This document shows, piece after piece, positions 47,754-57,453 of a DNA stretch of 64,000 nt. The notes below the pieces were generated by a model. That model was not told the origin of the DNA and made no database searches. It worked only from the letters and a program-made list of their open reading frames with translations. Origin of the DNA: Acetobacter sp. (lineage in GTDB: Bacteria > Pseudomonadota > Alphaproteobacteria > RF32 > CAG-239); the NCBI GenBank assembly GCA_023665325.1, contig JAMPED010000003.1, forward strand, positions 44,589 through 108,588, written 5' to 3'. The translations under genes were made by a program, and so were the position numbers. Each line of letters starts with the position of its first letter. The first letter of the stretch is position 1.

Positions 47754-49283
47754 ATGCAAAAACCTGTTATGCTTTTGATTTTGGATGGATGGGGTTATAG
47801 AGAAAAAATTACCGACGATAATGCGATTGAGCAAGGACATACTCCTAATTGGCATCATCTACTTGAAACTTGCCCTCATTGTTTTGTAGAAACATCAGGA
47901 TATGATGTTGGCTTACCTGATGGGCAAATGGGTAACTCCGAAGTTGGTCATACTAATCTAGGTGCTGGACGTGTTGTTATGCAAGATTTACCGAAAATTG
48001 ATCTAGCTATCAAAAATGACACTTTAAGACATAATCCAACATTGGTTGAGATGATAAACAAATTAAAAGAAACTAAAGGTGTTTGTCACTTAATGGGGTT
48101 AATGTCTCCTGGGGGAGTACACTCTCACCAAAAACATATTGAAGCAATGTGTTGTATTTTACAAGAAAACGGAATTAAAGTTGACGTTCACGCATTTTTA
48201 GATGGCAGAGATACACCTCCACAATCAGCTAAAAGCTTTTTGGAAGATTTTGAAAATAATATCAAAGGCTTGCCTAATGTTAGAATTGCAACTATTGCTG
48301 GTCGTTTCTATGCTATGGATAGAGATAAACGTTGGGATAGAGTAGAAAAAGCTTATAATACAATTGTTTCTGCCGAAGGAGCTCGCTTTGCTACAACTAA
48401 TGAAGCTATTTCAGCATCTTATACTAACGGTGTCACTGATGAATTTGTTATTCCAGCAGTGATTGGTGACTATAACGGTGCTAATGATGGTGACGCTGTA
48501 TTGATGATTAACTTTAGAGCAGACAGAGCAAGAGAAATCCTTTATGCTTTAGGTGATAAAGAATTTACTGGATTTGAAAGAAAGAAAATTGTTAACTTTG
48601 CAATGTTGGTTGGTATGGTTGAGTACTCTGTTGACCATAATCGATTTATGAAAACTATCTTTGCTCCGGAAGCTCTTAAAAATATTTTTGGTGAAGTTGT
48701 TGCAAACCACGGACTTACACAGTTGCGAATCGCCGAAACTGAGAAATATGCCCACGTTACATTTTTCTTTAATGGCGGTGAAGAAAAAGAATTTAAAGGT
48801 GAAGAACGTATTTTGATTAGTAGTCCGAAAGTTGCCACATACGATCTTAAACCAGAAATGAGCGTTTATGAAGTAACGGAGGCTTTGACTGAGGTTATTG
48901 AGAAACAAAAATATGATGTTATTATTTGCAATTTTGCAAATGGTGATATGGTTGGGCATACCGGTATTATGGAGGCTGCACTTAAAGCTGTAGCTGCGGT
49001 TGATGATTGCTTAGGCAAGGTTATGAAAGCTATTAAAGATGTTGACGGGGTTTTGTTAGTAACCGCTGATCACGGAAACGCTGAAAAGATGGTTGATGAA
49101 AAAACCGGCGAGCCTTATACCGCACACACAGTTGGTAAAGTACAGGCTGTGTTATATAATGCAGAACCTCCTGTTAAAGAAATGAGAGATGGTAGATTGG
49201 CTGATATTGCTCCGACTCTGTTAAGTCTGATGGACATCGACAAACCAGAAGAAATGACTGGAAATACTTTAATTATTAAATAG
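47754..49283 (+). CDS. gpmI: 2,3-bisphosphoglycerate-independent phosphoglycerate mutase
   Basis: GpmI interconverts 3- and 2-phosphoglycerate in glycolysis using two manganese ions. The 509-aa protein starts MLLILDGWGYRE and has the catalytic serine in QMGNSEVGHTNLGAGR. Metal-binding blocks ANGDMVGHTG and VTADHGNAEKM complete the alkaline-phosphatase-like core. It is followed 7 nt later by envC, then ctpA and rppH, a widely conserved alphaproteobacterial cluster. Confidence 0.97.
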   Translation: MQKPVMLLILDGWGYREKITDDNAIEQGHTPNWHHLLETCPHCFVETSGYDVGLPDGQMGNSEVGHTNLGAGRVVMQDLPKIDLAIKNDTLRHNPTLVEMINKLKETKGVCHLMGLMSPGGVHSHQKHIEAMCCILQENGIKVDVHAFLDGRDTPPQSAKSFLEDFENNIKGLPNVRIATIAGRFYAMDRDKRWDRVEKAYNTIVSAEGARFATTNEAISASYTNGVTDEFVIPAVIGDYNGANDGDAVLMINFRADRAREILYALGDKEFTGFERKKIVNFAMLVGMVEYSVDHNRFMKTIFAPEALKNIFGEVVANHGLTQLRIAETEKYAHVTFFFNGGEEKEFKGEERILISSPKVATYDLKPEMSVYEVTEALTEVIEKQKYDVIICNFANGDMVGHTGIMEAALKAVAAVDDCLGKVMKAIKDVDGVLLVTADHGNAEKMVDEKTGEPYTAHTVGKVQAVLYNAEPPVKEMRDGRLADIAPTLLSLMDIDKPEEMTGNTLIIK

Positions 49284-49290
49284 GTCATCT

Positions 49291-50535
49291 ATGAAACGGA
49301 TATTATTCTTTAGCATAACAGTACTTTTTTATGGACTAAGCAGTTTTGAAAACTGTTTATGTTATGCTAAAGATATATCCGAATCAGAGGTTAAAAGAAT
49401 CGAGGCTGAAGCACAAAAAAAGGCTTTAGAATCAAAGAAATTTCAGGCTCAAGCTATTCAATTGAATTTAGAGCTCTCTAAATTAGATAAAACCGTTATT
49501 GAATTGGCTAAGAAAATACAAAATAACGAAGAGGTTTTATCAGGATTAGAAACTAAACTTATGAAACTTCAAGAAGATTTGGCAATAAAAGAAGCTGTCT
49601 TTGTTAAAGAAAATAATTCTCTTGTACAAACACTTGCCTCATTACAAAATATGTCATTAAATCCCTCAGAATCGGTTATTTTACAACCATTATCACCCGT
49701 TGACATTATCCGTAGCGCTATATTACTACGTGAGACTGTTCCAACACTTAACGACAAATCCTCTAAATTAAAAGTTGATTTAGATAGTGTTTACGAACAA
49801 AAGAAAAAAGTTGAACACACTGTTGACGCAACAAAAAAACAAAAAAATATTTTAGAAAAACAACAAAAAGATATGCGGGCTTTATTAAAACGTAAATCTC
49901 AATTACGACAAGACATTGAAAACAAAGGCAGCGAATCGCAAAAATTAGCTGAAAATTTGTCTTCTAAAGCTAAAGATTTACGTGAATTATTAGATGAAAT
50001 TGAAAAACAAAAAGAATTAGATCGTAAAAAAAGAGAAGAGGCGGAACGTCTGGCTGCGCAAAAACGCAACGAAGAACTTAAGCGCTTGAACACACCTAAA
50101 GGATTAGATGCAAAAACTTATGCAGATGCAAAAAAACAAATTCAAAGTGGTCGTTTCGCCAAGGCTAAAGGCGCCTTATCTCGTCCTGTTCGCGGAAATA
50201 TTGTTACCGAATACGGGCAAATGATATCCAAAGGCGTTACTTCTAAAGGAATCACTTATAAAACAAGACCTAGCGCACAAGTTGTTTCTCCATATGATGG
50301 AATTGTAAGTTTTTCTGGTCCATTTAAAGGATATGGTAATATTATTATTGTAGAACACGGTGATGGATACCTTTCTTTGTTAGCAGGATTAGGGAGTATT
50401 GATTGTGAATTAGGGCAAATGCTTTTAGCAGGAGAACCTGTGGGAACGATGCCTGATAACAATAATGCCAAACTCTATGTTGAAATTAGAAAAGATAGGC
50501 ATCCAATAAATCCAGCACCGTGGATTGCCGGTTAA
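49291..50535 (+). CDS. envC: EnvC-like murein hydrolase activator
   Basis: The 414-aa protein has a signal peptide (about residues 1-26), a long coiled coil (about 28-255) and a C-terminal LytM/M23 domain (about 295-414). The usual metal-binding His/Asp of the first motif are missing (KGITYKTRP). That fits the EnvC branch, which activates amidases during daughter-cell separation rather than cutting peptidoglycan itself. It follows gpmI and precedes ctpA. The first 80 nt of its coding sequence hold a long inverted repeat. Confidence 0.92.
   Translation: MKRILFFSITVLFYGLSSFENCLCYAKDISESEVKRIEAEAQKKALESKKFQAQAIQLNLELSKLDKTVIELAKKIQNNEEVLSGLETKLMKLQEDLAIKEAVFVKENNSLVQTLASLQNMSLNPSESVILQPLSPVDIIRSAILLRETVPTLNDKSSKLKVDLDSVYEQKKKVEHTVDATKKQKNILEKQQKDMRALLKRKSQLRQDIENKGSESQKLAENLSSKAKDLRELLDEIEKQKELDRKKREEAERLAAQKRNEELKRLNTPKGLDAKTYADAKKQIQSGRFAKAKGALSRPVRGNIVTEYGQMISKGVTSKGITYKTRPSAQVVSPYDGIVSFSGPFKGYGNIIIVEHGDGYLSLLAGLGSIDCELGQMLLAGEPVGTMPDNNNAKLYVEIRKDRHPINPAPWIAG
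49308..49372 (+). repeat. Nested inverted repeat inside the start of envC
   Basis: CTTTAGCATAACA (49308-49320) and TGTTATGCTAAAG (49360-49372) are perfect 13-nt arms. Between them is a second perfect palindrome, CAGTTTTGAAAACTG (49341-49355). The structure covers the signal-peptide codons, from codon 6 to about codon 27. Confidence 0.8.
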
Positions 50536-50556
50536 TTTTATTTGATAGGAAAGAAA

Positions 50557-51846
50557 ATGAGAAAAAATAAATTGTTGTTTATCTCTTTGTTTGCAGGGCT
50601 TATGTTGAACAGCGTAGATGTTCACGCCGCTAAATCAACAGACAACGAAGCAAATACATATGAGCTTTTGAATTTATTTGGAGAAGTAATGGAAAGAGCA
50701 AAAATTTCTTACGTTGAAGAAGTGACAGATAAAAAGCTTATCGAATCGGCAATTAACGGGATGTTGACCTCTCTTGATCCGCATTCGAGCTATTTAGATG
50801 CTGAAAGTTTTAACTATATGAGTGAGCAAACAAAAGGAAAATTTGGCGGTTTAGGAATCGAAGTTACAATGGATAACGGGCTGGTTAAGGTTGTTTCCCC
50901 AATTGATGATACGCCTGCGGCCAAAGCTGGTATGAAAGCTGGAGATTATATTACTCATATTGATGGTGAAACTGTTGTAGGAATGAACCTAAATGAAGCT
51001 GTGAGTAAACTACGTGGAAAAATTGGTACAAAAGTTAAACTTTCTATTCGTCGTATCAACTCTAAACCGATTGAGCTTACCCTTAAGCGGCAAGAAATTA
51101 AGATTCAGTCTGTTAAAAGTGATATTAAAGATGATTCTATTAGTTATATTCGCATATCTTCTTTTACAGAAGATATTGATAAAGCGATCACCGAATCTGT
51201 GGAAAAGGCGCAAAAGCAGCTTAAAAATAAATTTCTTGGAATCGTTATTGATGTAAGAAATAACCCAGGGGGGCTGCTTGATCAAGCGGTTGCAGTTTCT
51301 GACCTCTTTTTAGAAAAAGGTGAAATTGTATCAACACGTTCTCGTCACGAAAGTGATACAGACAAATTTATGGCAACAGAAGGGGATATTGCAAAAGGTC
51401 TTCCTATTGTTGTGATTATTAACGAAGGTTCTGCCTCTGCTTCTGAAATTTTGGCCGGTGCCTTACAAGACCATCACCGTGCTATTATCTTAGGTGAAAA
51501 GTCTTTTGGTAAAGGTTCAGTGCAAACCGTTATTCCTTTAAGGGAATATGGAGCAATGCGTATTACAACAGCAAGGTATTATACCCCTTCTGGTCGTTCT
51601 ATTCAGGCAAAAGGTATCGAACCTGACGTTGAGGTCAAACCTGCTAAAGTTGAGGAGCTAGAATCATATGCTCTCAACATTAGCGAAGCTGAGCTAAACA
51701 ATGCTTTGAAAAATGATAATGAAGATAATGGAAATACAGAAAAGAAAAAAGCTAAAAGCAAAGAAGATTTAGCAGATTATCAGCTTGTGCGCGCGTTAGA
51801 TTTGGTTAAAGCATTGGCTTTATATTCTAAATCTAGCAACAACTAA
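50557..51846 (+). CDS. ctpA: Carboxy-terminal processing protease (S41)
   Basis: CtpA-type proteases are periplasmic and trim envelope proteins, often hydrolases or their regulators. The 429-aa protein has a signal peptide (about residues 1-26), an N-terminal helical region, a PDZ domain (GGLGIEVTMDNGLVKVV onward) and the catalytic domain with the serine in GSASASEILAGAL and lysine in EKSFGKGSVQ. The start at 50557 follows AGGAAAG. It lies directly after envC, an arrangement seen in many relatives. Confidence 0.95.
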   Translation: MRKNKLLFISLFAGLMLNSVDVHAAKSTDNEANTYELLNLFGEVMERAKISYVEEVTDKKLIESAINGMLTSLDPHSSYLDAESFNYMSEQTKGKFGGLGIEVTMDNGLVKVVSPIDDTPAAKAGMKAGDYITHIDGETVVGMNLNEAVSKLRGKIGTKVKLSIRRINSKPIELTLKRQEIKIQSVKSDIKDDSISYIRISSFTEDIDKAITESVEKAQKQLKNKFLGIVIDVRNNPGGLLDQAVAVSDLFLEKGEIVSTRSRHESDTDKFMATEGDIAKGLPIVVIINEGSASASEILAGALQDHHRAIILGEKSFGKGSVQTVIPLREYGAMRITTARYYTPSGRSIQAKGIEPDVEVKPAKVEELESYALNISEAELNNALKNDNEDNGNTEKKKAKSKEDLADYQLVRALDLVKALALYSKSSNN

Positions 51847-51857
51847 AGTTAAAAGCG

Positions 51858-52346
51858 ATGACTTCACAATTTAGATTATGTGCAGCTGCTGTTGTTTTTA
51901 ATTCTAAAGGCAAGGTTCTTTTAGGGAATCGTTCTGATAGATTTGAAGATGCGTGGCAATTTCCGCAAGGCGGCATTGAAAAAGGAGAAACTCCTTTAAT
52001 TGCCGCCAAACGGGAGTTATTTGAAGAAACAAATGTTGTTTCTGTTAAAGATATTTATTGTGATGATACACCGTATCGTTATAACTTTCCCGAATCTGTC
52101 AAGGATAACTTTAGATGTCGAGGAATTTATACTTCAGGTCAAGATATTTATTTTTCTCTTTTTTATTTTTTCGGTAATGAGAGTGAAATTAACGTTCATA
52201 CAGCTTGCCCTGAATTTAAAGAATATGGCTGGAAAGATTTTGATTTTGCTGTTAAAAATATTATTTCTTTTAAAAAGGATGTTTACTTATCTGCCGCAGT
52301 AAAATTAAAACCGCTCATTGCACAATATCTGAATAGTATCTCTTGA
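51858..52346 (+). CDS. rppH: RNA pyrophosphohydrolase (Nudix)
   Basis: RppH removes pyrophosphate from the 5' end of mRNA and so starts decay. The 162-aa protein has the complete Nudix box GGIEKGETPLIAAKRELFEE (residues 38-57) and WQFPQGGI, typical of RppH. It begins 11 nt after ctpA, closing the gpmI-envC-ctpA-rppH group. A related Nudix hydrolase acting on diadenosine polyphosphates is the alternative. Confidence 0.92.
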   Translation: MTSQFRLCAAAVVFNSKGKVLLGNRSDRFEDAWQFPQGGIEKGETPLIAAKRELFEETNVVSVKDIYCDDTPYRYNFPESVKDNFRCRGIYTSGQDIYFSLFYFFGNESEINVHTACPEFKEYGWKDFDFAVKNIISFKKDVYLSAAVKLKPLIAQYLNSIS

Positions 52347-52402
52347 TATTTATCGTCTTTTAACATAAATTTATAGTTAAATTATATTTTTGAGAGGGTA
52401 AA

Positions 52403-52852
52403 ATGAATAATCTGCCGGAAATAAGAGATATACATATTCCTGATGATGTATCAATTTTTCCTTTAGCTTATGGCTGGTGGATTATTTTAGCTATATTACT
52501 CCTTAGTTTGTGTTGTTTTTGGATAATTCGAAAAGCGATTAAAACAAGTCGGAAACACTATGCCTTAAAAACACTTGCTAATATAAGTTCTGATACTCCA
52601 ATATCTGCTGCAATTAAAATTTCAGAACTTTTGAAACGAATTTGTGCTTCTAAATACAAAAATGCATTAGCATTATACGGTGAAGAATGGTTAATGTTTC
52701 TCAATCAACATTCCGATACTAAACTTGATGGTAAAGCGGCAAATTTGTTAATCTATGCCCCTTTTATTGATGTATCAAATTCTTCATATTCTTCTCAAGA
52801 CATTGATAAACTTAGACTTTTTGCAAAAAAATGGATAGGAGAAAACCTATGA
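52403..52852 (+). CDS. DUF4381-like membrane protein of a Bat operon
   Basis: The 149-aa protein has one membrane segment near the N-terminus (about 21-43, preceded by FPLAYGWWIILAI) and a helical cytoplasmic tail. It matches the DUF4381 family, which is regularly found beside VWA proteins of Bat (Bacteroides aerotolerance) operons. It overlaps the next gene by ATGA and begins the four-gene group seen here. Its role is unknown; coupling MoxR/VWA machinery to the membrane is a reasonable guess. Confidence 0.85.
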   Translation: MNNLPEIRDIHIPDDVSIFPLAYGWWIILAILLLSLCCFWIIRKAIKTSRKHYALKTLANISSDTPISAAIKISELLKRICASKYKNALALYGEEWLMFLNQHSDTKLDGKAANLLIYAPFIDVSNSSYSSQDIDKLRLFAKKWIGENL

Positions 52853-53850
52853 ACCATTTTGCTGTTCCAGAAGCTTTTAGCTTATTGATATTGCCGTTTA
52901 TCACTTATTTTATTTTGCCGAAAGCCAAAGGAGGACACGGCGATGCATTGCGAGTTCCGTTTATTGGGGATCTAAAAAATATTAAAAATAAAGCAGAAAA
53001 TCTTTATATTCCATTTGTTAGTGGAAATATTCTGTTTTCTTTAAAGTTTTTATATTTGTTTCTTATTTGGACGTTACTAACGTTTGCAGCGGCACGTCCT
53101 CAATTTGTTGGTGAGCCATATCGAGTAAAAACTGAAAATAGAGATATTATGTTAGTTATTGATATTTCTACCTCTATGTTACAACCTGATTTTTCTTCAT
53201 CTAACAGACGCATTGATAGATTGACTGCAGTTAAAGCTGTGGTTGGAAATTTTATAACCAAGAGGACTGATGACAGATTGGGACTTATTCTTTTTGGTAC
53301 TCGTGCTTATCTTCAATCCCCCCTTACTTTTGATAAACAAGCGGTGCAAAATATTTTATATAACGCGGATGCAGGGATGGCTGGAAATTCAACTTCTATT
53401 GGTGATGCATTAGGGTTAGCTCTTAAAAACCTTAAAGATGAGACAAATAAAGAGAATAAAGTCATAATTCTTCTTTCTGATGGTGAGAATAATGATGGTT
53501 CTTTAAGTATGGCACAGGCAATTTCGCTTGCTGAAAAAGAAAAAATAAAAATTTATACTATTGGTGTCGGATCTGAAGCAAATTTTTTCGGTTCCTTATT
53601 TAGCCTTCAAAACAACGAATTGGATGAAAAAAGCCTCAAAGAATTAGCTGAGAAAACTCAAGGAAATTATTTTCGTGCAACTGATTTAAATTCTTTAGCT
53701 AATATTTATCAAAAAATTGATGCTTTAGAACCTCAAAACAATGAAGGAAGTGTTATTCAGGATAAACGAGATCTCTTTTATATTCCGCTTGTTGGAGCTT
53801 TAATTTTAGCAATGTTATTATTTTTTCTGCCGAGGAGATATTTAAAATGA
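52849..53850 (+). CDS. VWA-domain membrane protein, BatA type
   Basis: The 333-aa protein has membrane segments near residues 7-22 and 60-80 and at the C-terminus (about 308-328). It also has a von Willebrand A domain whose MIDAS metal site is intact (DISTSM, then a conserved Thr and Asp further on). The start at 52849 follows AGGAGA and forms an ATGA overlap with the previous gene. Bat proteins are linked to oxidative-stress or envelope processes, often with a MoxR ATPase, which is missing in this window. Confidence 0.9.
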   Translation: MNHFAVPEAFSLLILPFITYFILPKAKGGHGDALRVPFIGDLKNIKNKAENLYIPFVSGNILFSLKFLYLFLIWTLLTFAAARPQFVGEPYRVKTENRDIMLVIDISTSMLQPDFSSSNRRIDRLTAVKAVVGNFITKRTDDRLGLILFGTRAYLQSPLTFDKQAVQNILYNADAGMAGNSTSIGDALGLALKNLKDETNKENKVIILLSDGENNDGSLSMAQAISLAEKEKIKIYTIGVGSEANFFGSLFSLQNNELDEKSLKELAEKTQGNYFRATDLNSLANIYQKIDALEPQNNEGSVIQDKRDLFYIPLVGALILAMLLFFLPRRYLK

Positions 53851-55712
53851 TAGAATTTTTGCAGAACTTTCATTTTTTAAGACCTTGGCTTTTACTCTTT
53901 TTGTTTTTACCATTAGGATTATATCTAAAAAAAACAAAATTCTCGACCTCTGTTTCCTCTTGGGAAGATATTTGTGATGCAAATTTATTAAAATTTCTTT
54001 TGGTTAATGAGGGGGAAACAAAAAAACTTTCTGCTAAAAAATTTATTTATATAGGGCTTATTTTTACAACCTTAGCTGCCGCAGGACCTTGTTGGAAAAA
54101 GGACACAGCCCCAACGTTTGTCGTTGAAAATCCCTATATGTTTGTTATGAGTTTGGCGCAAGATATGCGTCTAAAAGATGTTGCTCCGTCTCGGCTTGAT
54201 AGAGCAAAATTTGTGCTTTCGGATATTACTGATGAATTATCTAACGGACAATTTGGTTTAGAAGTGTACTCCAACGAGCCATATATTATCACTCCTCTTA
54301 CAGATGATACTAAACTTATTAAGAGCTTATTACCACAAGTTACTCCGGATATTGTTCCTGACCAAGGAGACAGATTGGATAGAGCTATTGATCTAGCGAT
54401 AGAACGTTTTAAAACTGCTGGATATTCAAACGGAAATATTATCTTATTTGCTTCTGATGTTGGGCAGCGTTATGATTTGGCTTTAGAAAAAGTTAAAACT
54501 GCTGTTGCGCATAATTATCATATTTATGTGGTTGATACATCTTATTCAGGAAATGAAAAATTGCAATTTTTAGCAGAAACAGGAAACGGTGTTTATATGA
54601 ACGTACAAGAAACATCTCCGCAAAAGATTTTGCAACAAATTAACAATGTCAACCTAGAAAAAATGACCATAAGTGATAATCTTCGTTCTGATTATGTTGA
54701 TTATGGATATTATTTAATCTTTATTCCAATATTATGTGTATTGATGTTTTTTCGGCGTGGATTACTGGTGTTGCTTTTATGTTGCTTTGCTTCGCAGGCT
54801 TATGCAGGATTTTGGCAAAATAATACTCAAGAAGGGTTTTTATTCTTCAAAAAAGGACAATATGATGAAGCATTACAAAAATTTGACGATCCCAGTTGGC
54901 GAGGTATAACGTTTTATAAGCAAAATAAATTAGAAGATTCATTAAAAGAATTTTCAAAGCTATCTGATATAGAAGCTTTATATAACAAGGGGGTTGTTCA
55001 AACTAAACTTTGTCAATATGATGATGCTTTAAAAACTTTTGAAGAAGTGTTAAAACAAAACGTACAACATCAAGATGCGCTTCATAATAAGCAAATTTTA
55101 GTTGATTTATTTGAAAAAAGTAAAAACGATCCTAGTCTCTTAGAATGTAATAATCAAAATCAACAACAAAATGATAAACCTCAAGATCAACAAAATCAAG
55201 AAAAGCAACAAAACGATTCTAATCAAAATCAGCAGCAGGATAAAGACAATCCAAGCAGCAATCAAAATAATGACGAAACTGAGAAACAAAACAATGATGA
55301 TAACTCGAATAATCAATCTTCTGAGAAGGATTCAGGCGAAAAAAACTCAAAAGAAGATACTTCTCAAAATGATACTGACAAGAATCAAGATACTTCAAAC
55401 CAAGCAGAAAATATCAATAACGAATCAAATGCATCCGATGATACTCTGAGTAATGCAGATAATAATATCGGTCCTGAAAATGAAAGCAATAATGAACAAG
55501 GAGATGATAAAAATGGAGAAAAAGAACAAAATGCTGAGCAAGATGTTTCTCTGGTAAATGCGCAAAAAGGCAACCAAGACGAAAAATATGACGAAGAAGC
55601 TCTGGCTATACAGCGTAAATATCGCGAAATTCCAGAAGATACTGGAGGACTATTACGTGAATTCATCAAAAAAGAATATATGAAAGACAGGTATAAAAAT
55701 GAAAATATGTAA
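53847..55712 (+). CDS. BatB/BatC-type fusion: VWA, membrane segments, TPR and Asn/Gln-rich tail
   Basis: The 621-aa protein combines an N-terminal membrane segment, a VWA domain (about 90-285), membrane segments near 290-325, a TPR region (about 335-425) and a long low-complexity tail (about 432-575) dominated by Asn, Gln, Asp, Lys and Glu. The MIDAS motif DxSxS of the VWA domain is replaced by SLAQD, so metal binding is probably lost. It overlaps BatA by 4 nt. BatB and BatC are separate proteins in many species; here they are joined. Confidence 0.88.
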   Translation: MIEFLQNFHFLRPWLLLFLFLPLGLYLKKTKFSTSVSSWEDICDANLLKFLLVNEGETKKLSAKKFIYIGLIFTTLAAAGPCWKKDTAPTFVVENPYMFVMSLAQDMRLKDVAPSRLDRAKFVLSDITDELSNGQFGLEVYSNEPYIITPLTDDTKLIKSLLPQVTPDIVPDQGDRLDRAIDLAIERFKTAGYSNGNIILFASDVGQRYDLALEKVKTAVAHNYHIYVVDTSYSGNEKLQFLAETGNGVYMNVQETSPQKILQQINNVNLEKMTISDNLRSDYVDYGYYLIFIPILCVLMFFRRGLLVLLLCCFASQAYAGFWQNNTQEGFLFFKKGQYDEALQKFDDPSWRGITFYKQNKLEDSLKEFSKLSDIEALYNKGVVQTKLCQYDDALKTFEEVLKQNVQHQDALHNKQILVDLFEKSKNDPSLLECNNQNQQQNDKPQDQQNQEKQQNDSNQNQQQDKDNPSSNQNNDETEKQNNDDNSNNQSSEKDSGEKNSKEDTSQNDTDKNQDTSNQAENINNESNASDDTLSNADNNIGPENESNNEQGDDKNGEKEQNAEQDVSLVNAQKGNQDEKYDEEALAIQRKYREIPEDTGGLLREFIKKEYMKDRYKNENM

Positions 55713-57411
55713 CTTTTTATTAGTTTTTTTTATATGTTTTATTGCTGTTTCTGCATTTGCTGCAGAAGTTAATATTTATGTTGATAAGAAAGTTATTACA
55801 GATGGCGATACTGTTCGTCTTACAATTGAATATGATGGAGATATTACACAAAAACCAGATCTAACCCCCTTACAACAAGATTTTCAAATTGTTTCACAGG
55901 CTTCTTCCAATTATGTTAATTTTATTAACGGGCAAATTACACAATCTAGAAAATGGAATTTTGATCTCCTTCCTAAAAAAATCGGTAAGATTGTTATTAA
56001 ACCAATAAAAATTGGCAACATTAGCTCAAATTATGCTGAGATTGAGGTTAAGGAACTTACAAACATTGCTTACATTCCTGATAGTCGTGAAAACTCTAAT
56101 TCTCCTTTTTTTCAAATTGAGCAATCAGTCTTTCCAGATAATCCATACGTTCAACAACAGGTGACTATTTTGGTTACTTTGTATGATAGTATTGGTTTGC
56201 AAAACGGAGCAATGCATTTAAGTGAAGATACAAAAAAAAATTGGAGTGTCGTCCCATTACTTAATAAGCCTATTATCAAGCACGATGTCGTTAATAATAA
56301 AAAAATGAATATTGTAACATACGCTTTTGCTGCCTTTCCACAAAAAAGTGGAGTACTTACGACGCCTCAAATTTCGTTTGAAGGCTTTTATCTTAAAAAT
56401 AAGGATGTTGATTTATCCGATTTAGATGATTTTATGGCTATTGGATTTAATTTTCAAAATCTTATAGGACAGAAAATTCCAGTTAGAATGAGAACTAAAA
56501 CAGAAAAAATTATGGTGCAACCTATTCCTAATAACTTTTCAGGAAAACACTGGCTACCACTCAAAAATTTAACTATTGATGCCTCTGTATTAGAAAATAA
56601 ATCTTTTAAACTTGAAGATGCTATCAGTCGCAAATTGCAGATTACCGCAACAGGTATACAGCAAAATATGTTGCCGCAACTAACTTTTACAGAAACATCT
56701 GCATTCAAACAATACCCAGAAAAACCACTAACAACGGAAAAGGTTGTTAATGGAGATATTGTTACTACTGCCGAGATAAATACGGTATATATTCCGATAA
56801 AATCAGGTAAACAAACTCTTCCACCTATTGAAATTGAATGGTTTAATGTGGAAACTCAAAAAATTGAGAAAGCAATATTTCCTGCTCAGGAAATATTTAT
56901 ACAGAAAAATCCAAATATCGCAGAGGAAAATATATCAACAACAGTACAAACAGATACATCATCATTTTCAACTCCTCCTAGTGAAAAAACTATTTCCAAT
57001 CTTTCTCAAACAACTTATGATTGGAGTAGATATTTAAGTTTAAAATTATTTATTGTGCTTTTATTTTTACTAATTTTATGCTTTTTGATATTTAAAAAAC
57101 CTCAAAACCCATACAGTTTAATGGTTATTAAATCTATTAAAAAACGAGATTATAAAGAAGTAAGAAGAGTTCTTCTTCAGTGGGCAAATATTAAATTCAA
57201 GCGTTCTGATATCAGTAATCTTAATATGGTAGACAGATTAGTTCAAAATGAAGATTTTTCTAAACAATTATCAGCTTTGAATAAACTTTTATATTCGGAA
57301 CAAAACGTATCTTTTAGCGGTACAAAATTTATTGAAATTTTTAAAAAAATTGATAAACTTAAGTATAATATGCGGAAAAATCAGGAGATTTTACCAAATC
57401 TTTACGACTAA
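55699..57411 (+). CDS. BatD-like (oxygen tolerance) protein
   Basis: The 570-aa protein has a signal peptide (about residues 1-21, cut after AFA), a large beta-rich periplasmic region with VFPDNPYVQQQVTILVTLYD, one membrane segment (about 450-468) and a short cytoplasmic tail. This layout and its place after the VWA genes match BatD. It overlaps the previous gene by 14 nt. It completes a four-gene operon. Confidence 0.9.
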   Translation: MKICNFLLVFFICFIAVSAFAAEVNIYVDKKVITDGDTVRLTIEYDGDITQKPDLTPLQQDFQIVSQASSNYVNFINGQITQSRKWNFDLLPKKIGKIVIKPIKIGNISSNYAEIEVKELTNIAYIPDSRENSNSPFFQIEQSVFPDNPYVQQQVTILVTLYDSIGLQNGAMHLSEDTKKNWSVVPLLNKPIIKHDVVNNKKMNIVTYAFAAFPQKSGVLTTPQISFEGFYLKNKDVDLSDLDDFMAIGFNFQNLIGQKIPVRMRTKTEKIMVQPIPNNFSGKHWLPLKNLTIDASVLENKSFKLEDAISRKLQITATGIQQNMLPQLTFTETSAFKQYPEKPLTTEKVVNGDIVTTAEINTVYIPIKSGKQTLPPIEIEWFNVETQKIEKAIFPAQEIFIQKNPNIAEENISTTVQTDTSSFSTPPSEKTISNLSQTTYDWSRYLSLKLFIVLLFLLILCFLIFKKPQNPYSLMVIKSIKKRDYKEVRRVLLQWANIKFKRSDISNLNMVDRLVQNEDFSKQLSALNKLLYSEQNVSFSGTKFIEIFKKIDKLKYNMRKNQEILPNLYD

Positions 57412-57453
57412 AATGCATTCTTATTATAAAATAGGTTTTAAATTGGGGATGTT

